Assembly (NCBI GenBank): GCA_032690845.1
Contig: CM064426.1
Coordinates: 74,760,403 to 74,824,402, forward strand
From: Eleusine coracana subsp. coracana
Lineage: Eukaryota > Streptophyta > Magnoliopsida > Poales > Poaceae
Length of the DNA: 64,000 bases
Direction: 5' to 3'
Below the pieces are notes generated by a model. The model saw nothing but the letters and a program-made list of their open reading frames with translations, had not been told where the DNA came from and searched no databases. The translations under genes and the position numbers were made by a program. Of this stretch, positions 35,406 to 44,333 are shown piece by piece; the stretch's first letter is position 1; each line of letters begins with the position of its first letter.

Positions 35406-35745
35406 ATATTCAATTCACAAAAGATAACATATCAAATCATAATAAGTTATATAAGAAATCAGAAATCAAGAAATAAGATAACTAGAACTTTTGATGAGTA
35501 GAGACGCCAGACGCCCAAGCAACAGAAAGAAGATATAACAGCTGAGTTCGAAGCAGCCAAACAAATAATATATGATCCATTTGTTTCACAATTCAAAGAA
35601 AGCCTACATAAGAATGATAATAATTTTGTTCAATGGGCATATGCAAAGACATTAATATGAGAAATATTGGATTCAAGATGTTTGAAGTACATGATTCTTA
35701 TCCTTGATATTCATTATTATTATAAAATTGACTATTAAAATCATA
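35406..35745. repeat. about 340-bp repeat, copy B
   Basis: Diverged copy of 33763-34087 in the same orientation, on the other side of the solo LTR. It has an insertion (gatattcattattatt) near 35706 relative to copy A. Confidence 0.75.
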
Positions 35746-36345
35746 TCGAGGAACTTCGGGAAAGTTGAGAATCCTAAAGCATATCGAATGCATTTTATCT
35801 TAAAGCCCGTGACAACGCAATGGTATTCTGGAAGTATCATATATATATAGCAAAAATAAAAGTGTTTTTCTATTGTCATTTCTAACTTTGGGCTTAATCG
35901 TATCGACCTCGAAAGCACGTGTAAAGGTGGAATTTGAAAGGCAAAATTTCATCCAAATCTTTGATCCGCACAAAGAAAAATATACTGGCAGAGTTGAACA
36001 TGAATTCGATTTTCTCTGCAACTCACTGTAGCCAACCATTTTTTCGGAACCAATCCATGCCTCCGGTGGTGTCCCTTTACCCAGATAACGTTTTTTTTTT
36101 AGATATATTGAGATAACGTTTCTTATGGTGCATCCCACCCGTGCTCTGCTCGGTAGTCATTGGTCGAGTGAAAAGCGACTAATAACGAACAAAATTTTGT
36201 TAGCGCCGGTGCCGTTCCCACTTGTGGTGCTTCGACCTAACAAGGAGAAGATGATAAGGTGACTCACGTTCCAGTAAAAACCACGCACCAGCCACCACCA
36301 ATAGCATCTGACGCCTTGGGAACGCCCTTCACCATATAACGGCCC
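35746..36345. other. upstream region of acidic repeat gene B
   Basis: AT-rich to 36180, then GC-richer sequence that partly aligns with 23690-23830 upstream of copy A (gcccttcaccat..., cacgaatag...). Likely promoter and 5' UTR; no other gene is seen. Confidence 0.45.
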
Positions 36346-36423
36346 ATGCCCGTGTGTTTTGCCATCACGAATAGAGCCTGTGCACTTCTCATACCACTTG
36401 TTACCATCAGTAAGCGCGAAGAC

Positions 36424-37041
36424 ATGGCCAGCGCCGGCGTCTGCTCGACCATCGTTCTCCTCCTGCTGACCGCGGCCGTCTTCACCTCCGGAGCTTCAGT
36501 GACGGCAACTGGCAGCGCCAGCACCCAAAAAATGGGCAACCTGCTGCCGGTGCACCACAACAGTGGTGACAGAGAGGAGACGGCCGTGGACGAGCTGGCT
36601 GAGGCCGGTGGGCGCCGGGATGGTGCCTCCGGTGATGCAGCAGCGAGCTTAGTATCCACGGAGGAGGATGGTAAGATGGTCGGGACTGATTGGGGGAAGG
36701 TAAAGAAGATGGACGACGACGACGACGATGACAATGGTGACTCCGATCATGATCATGACTCAGACCACGATTCAGACTCCGATCATGATCATGATCATGA
36801 CTCAGACCACGATTCCGACTCCGATCATGATCACGACTCAGACCATGACTCCGATTCTGATCATGATCACGATTCTGACCATGATTCGGACTCTGATCAT
36901 GATTCCGACTCAGACTCCGATGATGGCGATGATGATGACTCGAAGCATGGAAGGAAGAAGAAGCATGCAGCTCCCGGGAGGAAGGGACATCCTGGCGGCA
37001 GGCACGGAGACGAGATGGCTGAAGTAGCAATTAAGGTGTGA
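36424..37041 (+). CDS. secreted Asp/Ser/His-rich repeat protein, copy B
   Basis: No named family recognised. The 205-aa product has a signal peptide (CSTIVLLLLTAAVFTSG, cleavage near residue 25), a middle part with NLLPVHHN and SLVSTEEDG shared with copy A, then a DWGKVKKMDDDDDDD block. A long acidic-histidine tract follows at about residues 105-172. It is built from a 12-residue unit of the form DHDHDSDHDSDS, about four copies with slips. The end is basic (KHGRKKKHAAPGRKGHPGG) and finishes AEVAIKV. An ATG at 36346 in frame would add 26 residues, but copy A and the signal peptide favour 36424. Asp/His alternation suggests metal-ion binding in the wall or secretory pathway (inference). The 3' side faces the lectin kinase gene tail-to-tail, 767 bp away. 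Confidence 0.78.
   Translation: MASAGVCSTIVLLLLTAAVFTSGASVTATGSASTQKMGNLLPVHHNSGDREETAVDELAEAGGRRDGASGDAAASLVSTEEDGKMVGTDWGKVKKMDDDDDDDNGDSDHDHDSDHDSDSDHDHDHDSDHDSDSDHDHDSDHDSDSDHDHDSDHDSDSDHDSDSDSDDGDDDDSKHGRKKKHAAPGRKGHPGGRHGDEMAEVAIKV
36745..36925 (+). repeat. 36-bp coding minisatellite in acidic repeat gene B
   Basis: Repeats of gatcatgatcatgactcag and accacgattcagactcc, about four and a half units with internal 6-bp and 12-bp slips. Third-base changes between units (gattcc/gattct/gactcc) show that it is not newly expanded. Confidence 0.88.
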
Positions 37042-37807
37042 GCTACAGAGAGATCCTCTAGCTTCCTGTGGAAAGATCATCAGGAAGTTTCAAGTGTATG
37101 CATCAGTAGATGGCATATGCTTATCTTTGTGTGTATAAATAAAAAATAACATGTATGCTATGTGTGGCCGTGCTGCAAACCAGAAAAGTCACGTATGATG
37201 ATGCGATGTACTGTTAATCAGTTATTCATCGCATAAAAAAAATGCGCTCATTGTTCTGTTGTTTTACATAGCTGGATATCTGCATTTTTTTATACACGGA
37301 CGCTTAGTACACTAGCAGGAGCCGGTTTCACAGCGCCAGAGTACAATTTCACAACATCGGAGCAGTAAATATTCACAATTTTTTTTACTCTAAGTACTAC
37401 AAGAATTCAGGCACGGTACTGTTAAGCTAGTGGTTGATATCCAGCAATTGCCGATATATATAACAAACAAAACTTATTTTGAGAATTGACACCTAAATTA
37501 CTTCTTCCACTATTATTGCTCCAACAGCTCACAGAGGAAAGTTTCGTGGCAAACTATTGTCATCGTGTACTGACATGATTTGATACAATATAAACATGCT
37601 CCATGCAAAACCATCATACATGTTATTTAATAATGGCTCAACTTCTCTTAAAGGACCAGAAAAATTGACATACTGGCGCTAGTGTCAACTGTAAAGACCG
37701 TACCCTCGAAAAAAAACTGTAAAGACGATAACACGTGCTTTTCACCTATAAACTAGCATGTCAAACTTATCAGAAAGACCAATATATTTCACTAGAAAAT
37801 CGGTACT
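37042..37807. other. intergenic between convergent genes B and kinase
   Basis: Holds the 3' UTRs of two convergent genes. AT-rich; no gene seen. Confidence 0.5.
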
Positions 37808-40249
37808 TCAATAATTTGTTTTATTTGCGCCATCAGCTTCAGCACTTGAAAGCAGGGTCTGAAGAATAGTTTCCATGGTGGGCCTTTTGTTTTTGTCTTC
37901 CTCCAAACATGAAACAGCTAACTTGATCAGCGTTCTTGCCTGCAAACAGTTCAATTGACCATCCAATCTGTAATCTGCAAATTCAGCTATCCATGACTGT
38001 TCCTCCCTGTCCACTTCATCGGCAAGAATCCTAGCAAGCTTCCTGACTTCCAAGTGCAAGTCATCATCCACGCCCTTAGACATGTCTGAGGCGCGAATTC
38101 CTGATACTAGTTCAAGCAGCACAACACCGTAACTATAGACATCAACCTTTGCAGTGATAGGCAGGCCGGAGATCCACTCTGGAGCAATGTAACCAACCGT
38201 TCCCCTTACTTGAGATGTAACCTGACTGGATCCATGCCGTTTTAGTAACTTGGCCAAACCAAAGTCAATAATCTTTGGTTCAAAATCTTGGTCAAGCAGT
38301 ATATTATCTGGCTTAACATCACAGTGGATCACCCACTCCAAACACTCATGGTGAAGATAGGACAAACCCTTTGCAACACCTACAGCGATATTAAACCTTT
38401 GCTTCCATTCTAGTAAAAAAATGTTATTGAACAGTTTATTAGAGAGTGATCCATTCTCAATATACTCATACACAATCATCCTATGAGAGCCTTCTGAGCA
38501 AAAGCCCCATATCCTTGCAAGATTCATATGGTTGATCCTCCCAATGATACGTAGCTCAGATTGAAACTCTTGCTTGCCTCGATGAACATTTTCCAGACAT
38601 TTCACGGCTATTTCTCTATTATCATCCAATATTCCCTTGTAGACAACCCCAGAGCCTCCCTTTCCAACCTCATTTTTGAAATTTGCAGTTGCCATTTTGA
38701 GCTCTTTGTAACTGTATTGCCGGAAATGAGTAGAAACTACTTTGTACCCTTCCATAGTTTTGGCGGTTCTCAACTCTCTCCTCAAAACAAAAAGCCATGC
38801 AGACGTGACAAACAAAATTTCTATGACAAAAATTGCAGCTACAAATCCATAGAAGTAAATCCATTTGGATTCTCCTGACCCAATCTTACGCACGTCTGGA
38901 TATAACTGTATTGTTCTTGTGCTCATATGATCACATTTGAGATAATGTTGAGTAGAATGAATAACATCAGATTGTGGAATAGAAGAATTTGAAATATCAA
39001 CACTCACTGGGATCTTGATATACATTGTTCGTGGATCATGCCGTGGTGGGTAGGATCTGCCACTGAAAAGGAGAGATTTTGGAAAGCACAGCCCGGTGCC
39101 TTGAACGTACAGAAATCCTTTGCAGGAGCAATCACTCATACAAATATCCTTACAAGCCTTAAATGACATAGATTCGGTCTGTCCTTGCTGATCATTACCC
39201 CAAAAATCAGTGTTTGGAAGGCGTAGAAGCCTCATACGCTGTGCAGCACCACAGGTAATATTTACAAGAGCACTACAGCCTTGGCTCCAGTTACCAGGAT
39301 TGATCATTTCATAGCCAGGTGGACAAGAGCATGTAGGCCTAGGTGAATAGTGACAAATACCATTTGGGCCGCATAAACCATGAATTTTGCACGATTTAGG
39401 CATAGTAACCATTGAAACTGACCATGTCGCATCGGAGCTATTCAAGCTGTAGATTCGAAGATTACCATCAGGATCGAGAGTAAGTCTTCTCTTAATTCCA
39501 GGACCAGCATCAGAAGCTGTAAGTGCTTTCTGAGTGGCGAAATCACTAGAAACAAATTGGCCATGATCATTAAGAACCCCTAACCTAGTATTGTTATAAC
39601 GTTTTCTGTCATTGTTGAAAAATGGAGTATCAGGATCAGGCCAGTATATATCAGAAACATCAGGGTCATCATATATGAGAGACAATATTGACATATCACT
39701 GAAGCTCAAGATATGGTGGCTGGAAATATGTAACTGGGTGGCAGCAACCAACTTTGTATTTGCAGTGAAGGGTTGACTGGGCAGCAGAGTGTCTGTAGGT
39801 GAATCAAAACTTTGCCACAAAATCTTACCACCTGTGTCTTTCATAACAAGATTTCCAGTATCTAAGAGCTGAGCAAACCGAACTCTGAAGTCACCATCAA
39901 CACGCCAAACCACCGTGCCATCGTAGTCTGTGAGAACCATACTACCATCCTTTTGTAATGTAAGCGCAGATCTCCTGCCATGAACAGGGCGGTCACGGTT
40001 GGCACTCCAAACAATAGTCTTTTCTGCTGAGTTGGAGTACCAAATGGAGAATGTGAAGCCGTTGGTGCAGATGTTGTAGAAACCGCAGGAAAAAGTGCCA
40101 TCTTGTGATTGCAGAATATTACTCTGGTAATTGTCGACTGAGATTGAAGATTCCAGATGCAGAGTGTCATGAGATGAGGTTCTACATACCACAGAAATCA
40201 AAAAGAGGAGGAAAAGAGCGTCAATCGGATTGGGAGGGATCCATACCAT
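37808..40249 (-). CDS. G-type (B-) lectin S-domain receptor-like kinase, single exon
   Basis: An 813-aa plasma-membrane receptor kinase, intact, with no intron. Order: signal peptide (about 1-27), bulb lectin domain (about 30-155, with IVWSANRDRPV and LLDTGNLVM), S-locus glycoprotein region (about 200-300), a Cys-rich EGF-like part (CGPNGICHYSPRPTCSCPPG), PAN/apple (about 335-420, with CSCKGFLYVQGTGLC), a membrane helix (about 461-485), then a kinase (about 520-800). Kinase motifs: GKGGSGVVYKG loop, IAVKCLE lysine, HCDVKPDNILLD, IIDFGLAK, GYIAPEWISG. The HCD in place of HRD makes it a non-RD kinase, the class often tied to immune signalling. The ligand is unknown. Decayed C-terminal copies lie at 24.9-26.0 kb. 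Confidence 0.95.
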   Translation of the reverse strand: MVWIPPNPIDALFLLFLISVVCRTSSHDTLHLESSISVDNYQSNILQSQDGTFSCGFYNICTNGFTFSIWYSNSAEKTIVWSANRDRPVHGRRSALTLQKDGSMVLTDYDGTVVWRVDGDFRVRFAQLLDTGNLVMKDTGGKILWQSFDSPTDTLLPSQPFTANTKLVAATQLHISSHHILSFSDMSILSLIYDDPDVSDIYWPDPDTPFFNNDRKRYNNTRLGVLNDHGQFVSSDFATQKALTASDAGPGIKRRLTLDPDGNLRIYSLNSSDATWSVSMVTMPKSCKIHGLCGPNGICHYSPRPTCSCPPGYEMINPGNWSQGCSALVNITCGAAQRMRLLRLPNTDFWGNDQQGQTESMSFKACKDICMSDCSCKGFLYVQGTGLCFPKSLLFSGRSYPPRHDPRTMYIKIPVSVDISNSSIPQSDVIHSTQHYLKCDHMSTRTIQLYPDVRKIGSGESKWIYFYGFVAAIFVIEILFVTSAWLFVLRRELRTAKTMEGYKVVSTHFRQYSYKELKMATANFKNEVGKGGSGVVYKGILDDNREIAVKCLENVHRGKQEFQSELRIIGRINHMNLARIWGFCSEGSHRMIVYEYIENGSLSNKLFNNIFLLEWKQRFNIAVGVAKGLSYLHHECLEWVIHCDVKPDNILLDQDFEPKIIDFGLAKLLKRHGSSQVTSQVRGTVGYIAPEWISGLPITAKVDVYSYGVVLLELVSGIRASDMSKGVDDDLHLEVRKLARILADEVDREEQSWIAEFADYRLDGQLNCLQARTLIKLAVSCLEEDKNKRPTMETILQTLLSSAEADGANKTNY

Positions 40250-42297
40250 GATTGAGTAAACTTATGAGCAGATGAGGCAAACTCTCTCTAGGGCTGCAGG
40301 TACTTGTGTTTCAGCAACTGCAGAGTCTGTCCCTTACCTCTAAAACAAGGCTATTGATATATGCACCCAGTTTTTTTTTTTTTTACGACTCTCTCTAGGT
40401 CTTCTTCTGTACTGTGTCCCTTCACATGTAAAACACCTTGTAAATGTATGCCTGCAATGTTCCTGGTCTTTCAAAAACAAATTATTCCAGGATGACCAAC
40501 GTAAGCAGAAGACCAAATAAACTGCAGACCCCAAAGTCTAAAGTGTGTGGTGTTTCTTCAACAAAATGCAATAAGCTGATGCCGATCCCAGGTGACTTAA
40601 GTCACTGAAACCTTCATAGACCAGTGAGAGTGATTGAAGACCACATTGTCACCACAAAAGAGTCCACTAAAACTTCAGAGATTATTTTTCTCTCAAGATT
40701 CGACAAAACGCATGATAACGATGTTAAATCATCGAAGCAAGTTGAACCCAGTCTTAAAACATAAAAAATCTCACGTAATCCCACCGTCCTAATAATTAAT
40801 CTCTGCATGATAATGGTTCGCCACCAGCCAACCCTAAAGACTATGTAAAAGAAGAGATAATTGGAGCAATCAAAATACTGCAAGTCCCAACAAAGTCATA
40901 TGCAAAAATAATAGAGTAATCAATGGGACTTGCTAATTTTCAGAAAGTTTGAACAACTTTTAATCACCGTTTTGAGTCACTGGATCTAGATCGAATGGTT
41001 TATAATTATTATAAAAAAATCCTATAAAAGCAAAATCAAAACACAAAGTAACAAGCTATCAATTGAAAGCTTCAGTCGATTGAAAACTAAAATATTGGTA
41101 ATCAAGATACCGCAAGTCCCAACGTGCATGGACACACCACGATGTCTCCAACTGAAATACATGGTAATATATAGAGAAATTCTTTTTCCTAATATGTAGT
41201 GTATTATATAGATGACGGAGAGTATTTAATTTTGAAACAAACTGAGAAACATTATGTTGTGCTCCAATGGAACGAGCATAGTAGTTCCCGGCCAGTTTTT
41301 CCAAAGATAGCAAAGAAAAAAACAATTAAATAAAACTTTTATTAAATGAGCAGAACATTGCCCTCGAGAAAATTATTTGTTGAGGGAGAAGATTGGTGCA
41401 TTCACATCATGATGTCACGAGAGGTTGCACAATATACTATATATTCTGTTCTATTTTTCTTGTTGTTAGGACAAACTTATTAGTGCCTGGTCCTAATGTC
41501 AAGAAAAGAATAATGGAAAGAGTATGTTTGGCATGTGTTGTGCTAAAATAACGACACAAGATTCTTCTTTTGTGTTGTTTCCCGTTTATAATCCTTTTTC
41601 TTCTTAATGTACAATGCATACATTTATGTATGCACATCACTTTTGTGTGTGCATCCTCAACTCAAGATGATGTGCAAACATAAATGTTTGTCAATTTCTC
41701 TGTACATATTCCTTGAAGTTGTCTTGGAGATGCATTTCCTTCCGCAAATATCTGGCACATTTCTCTTGAGCTTCTATAGCGTCCAAAGATCAACCGAGTT
41801 GTCCCCGCCGGTAGTCTGTATTGTTAGCTAGAGCGGAGACAGATGAACTCTACGAGGACAATTAGCTGGCCAAACAAACTAGTAAAAGACACGTCATTAT
41901 GCCTTGGATTAGAAGCCATACGTAGCAAAACACTGTCAGCAAAAAAACAATGCAGCATCATCGTTAAGACCGCCGACCGGAGCAAGCCATGCTTTGCCTA
42001 CGTATATGCATGTTTGGCCCCTTAGTAATCTTGGTTCATAGCGCGTTATTATAGGAAATATATATAGCGTTAAATCCTAGGAAAGTTAGCTAATACAATA
42101 AAAGGAAAAATGACTTAAATACAATGCATTTAGCATATTTTAAGGCAACATATTCAGCTTATTGTGCTTAGCAACTAGTAGTAGTACAGTTCCCATGGGC
42201 CTGGACGCTGGTAGTACTTTGTGAGTGCTATATAAACTGAACAATCCTAGAAGTTCGAAGCAACGTCTTGCAAGGATATTAACCTTTCCAAAGTCAA
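40250..42297. other. intergenic between kinase and NB-ARC genes
   Basis: The two genes diverge here, so this 2-kb AT-rich region should hold both promoters. No repeat family or gene is recognised. A TATA-like ctatataaactg lies at 42229-42240, about 60 bp before the NB-ARC ATG. Confidence 0.5.
42229..42240 (+). promoter_or_regulatory. putative TATA box of the NB-ARC gene
   Basis: The string ctatataaactg lies 58-69 bp upstream of the ATG at 42298. Position and sequence fit a plant TATA box; inference only. Confidence 0.4.
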
Positions 42298-43743
42298 ATG
42301 GAGGCAGTTTACAACACATTTGTGGAAACCATTGCTGGCAGATCTATATCTTTCTTGATTGACAAATGTTCGATGCTGAAAGCACCAACCACAGAGGACA
42401 AGAGTGCCCACAGCCTTCAACGGCTACTACTCCGTGCCCATGTCATCGTCGAGGAAGCAGAGGGGCGGGACATCACAAACCAAGCCATGGTACATCAACT
42501 GAACATATTGAGAAAGGAGATGTATAGAGGTTATTACACCCTGGACAACTTCAAAAATCAGGAAGGTGAAGAAACGAAGGCCAATGATCACGGAGTGAGT
42601 AATTCTTTTGCCCTGTCTAAATTCAATCCTGCTAAGCGTCTCTTTCGTTCCTCGTCCAACAATACACATGAGAGAGAAATACAACAAGTATTTGAAAACT
42701 TAAATAGCATCATCAATGATATGGATGAATTTAAGGAATTTCTGAAAAACCATTCTCCACTATATCGTCAACCATACAGCTTGCACCTGTTTCTTGACAA
42801 GTGCATGTTTGCACGTCAAATGGAGATGGACAAAATAATGAACTTTTTGGCCCGGCCAGCTCCTTATGGTACGAAACCTGTGGGTGTCCTACCAATTATT
42901 GGACCACCAGCTGTGGGAAAGAGCACCCTAGTTTCCCATGTTTGCAGCAATGAAAGAGTACGTGATCTCTTTTCCCAAGTTTTGTTGGTCACGGAAGATG
43001 ATCTGAAAGACCAGAATATTCCCATCGATAGCCGTGTGGTCAGGTACCGAAACAATGCAGCCAATGGAAATGAAGCTGTGCTTGTTATTATTGAATTGCC
43101 AAAGGATATCGAAGAAGATACATGGAAAAACATATATTCCACCTACGTTAGTAGAATCGCAAGCGGTAGTAAAATCATAATCACAAGTCGATCAAGCAAA
43201 ATCGGTGAGTTTGGTACTACACAAGCTCTCGTGGTGAATTATCTTACACGAGAAGCGTTTTGGTACTTCTTCAAGGTAGTCACATTTGGGAGTGCAGATC
43301 CTGAGGAACAACCAAAACTGGCATCAATGGCCATGGAGATTGGGACAGGGATGAATGGATCCTTCATAGGTGCAAACTTGATTGGTGGCTTGCTGCGATC
43401 AAACCTCAACATCGAATTTTGGTCTAAAGTACTTCAATTTGCGAGGATGTATGTCCAAATGAACATATCTAAGTTCGGTGAACATCCTAATAGACTTATG
43501 CAGAAAAACAAACCAACAGTCTTTCGGAGAATGGTGTGCGCTGATTATTGCTTGGTCCGTAACCAGTACCAAATAAGTTCAGATCACGAGGAAGTTCCCA
43601 AGATAACATTCGAGGATGTCCTGTTTGGAACTGTGGAATGTAGAGGGAGAATCAAGGTCCTGGCATGGAGGTCTCAGATATCGCCACACAAGAACCACAT
43701 ATTCAGTTGCGAGATAAGAAAATCTCGTCATATGGCAACATAA
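42298..43743 (+). CDS. NB-ARC protein without LRR (grass RPM1/RPP13-like family)
   Basis: A 481-aa single-exon protein. The N-terminal about 150 residues look like an Rx/CC-type helical domain. NB-ARC follows with P-loop GPPAVGKSTLV (about 202-212) and RNBS-B GSKIIITSRSSKIG (about 290-303). The kinase-2 region reads AVLVIIELPKD, lacking the usual Asp-Asp, so ATP hydrolysis is doubtful. There is no MHD motif or LRR. The C-terminus (ITFEDVLFGTVECRGRIKVL and AWRSQISPHKNHIFSCEI) matches, from memory, a tail shared by a grass family of LRR-less NB-ARC proteins, so 481 aa is probably natural and not a truncation. It starts right after a plausible promoter. A helper, decoy or regulator role is possible but not shown. 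Confidence 0.85.
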   Translation: MEAVYNTFVETIAGRSISFLIDKCSMLKAPTTEDKSAHSLQRLLLRAHVIVEEAEGRDITNQAMVHQLNILRKEMYRGYYTLDNFKNQEGEETKANDHGVSNSFALSKFNPAKRLFRSSSNNTHEREIQQVFENLNSIINDMDEFKEFLKNHSPLYRQPYSLHLFLDKCMFARQMEMDKIMNFLARPAPYGTKPVGVLPIIGPPAVGKSTLVSHVCSNERVRDLFSQVLLVTEDDLKDQNIPIDSRVVRYRNNAANGNEAVLVIIELPKDIEEDTWKNIYSTYVSRIASGSKIIITSRSSKIGEFGTTQALVVNYLTREAFWYFFKVVTFGSADPEEQPKLASMAMEIGTGMNGSFIGANLIGGLLRSNLNIEFWSKVLQFARMYVQMNISKFGEHPNRLMQKNKPTVFRRMVCADYCLVRNQYQISSDHEEVPKITFEDVLFGTVECRGRIKVLAWRSQISPHKNHIFSCEIRKSRHMAT

Positions 43744-43974
43744 GATGCCTCTATGTGAAGAAGGTAGCTTGAAAAAGAAAAGATTTTTATCGATTTTTGC
43801 TAAATCATCCAGAAAATGAAAAGTCATGTCACTTATATATGATTCAAATCAGGCAGAAGTTCCAATAATTTGGATAGTAAAACTACTCTGATTCAAAATA
43901 TATATATATTGAATTTATTTATTTTTGTTGCATCTTATTTAATTTTCTATTGTATATTAAATTTGCATAATGGT
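43744..43974. other. 3' flank of NB-ARC gene
   Basis: 3' UTR and AT-rich sequence. A fragment ataatttggatagtaaaactactctgat (43867-43893) is one end of the MITE family that follows, so another copy may have been there. Confidence 0.5.
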
Positions 43975-44333
43975 AAAATTTTATTGTCCAAATACTGACT
44001 AGTAGTGGCTAGTAGTTTGATCCAATGATTTAGATTTAATAATTTAAAATTATAACTAATTGCTAGTAGTCTATCAATTTGAAGGTAATATTAGAAAAAA
44101 TAAAAGTGCTAGATTTATAATAATTATTTTATATTATCATAGATAAAATATAATTAATAGTATGATTAATGATTAATGCTTTACATTTTTTTTAAAAAGA
44201 TCAATTGATATTTTCTTGATTTGATAGGGTTAGATTTCTACTAAGAAAATAAGTGTAATAAAATTATTTATTAATAATGTAATTACAAAACTAAACTCAA
44301 ACTACTGGCTAATAATTTGGATAGTAAAACTAC
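43975..44333. mobile_element. AT-rich MITE, copy 2
   Basis: Left end ttttattgtccaaatactgac, then tagtggctagtagtttga. The right end is its inverse, tcaaactactggctaataa and tttggatagtaaaac. The interior shares gataggg/gatagac, attaataatgtaattac-like text with the copies at 26785-27050 and 46516-46775. Length about 360 bp. Confidence 0.7.

Noticed and set aside
36346..36423. In-frame upstream ATG giving a 231-aa acidic repeat protein B
   Set aside because: The added 26 residues would bury the signal peptide and have no counterpart in copy A; ATG 36424 fits better.
36745..36925. Regular repeats resembling a CRISPR array
   Set aside because: The repeats are coding hexamers within a gene, with no unique spacers, in a plant genome.
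36482..37030. Long ORFs overlapping acidic repeat gene B on the other strand and in another frame
   Set aside because: They are shadows of the GAY-TCN repeat, which is open in several frames.
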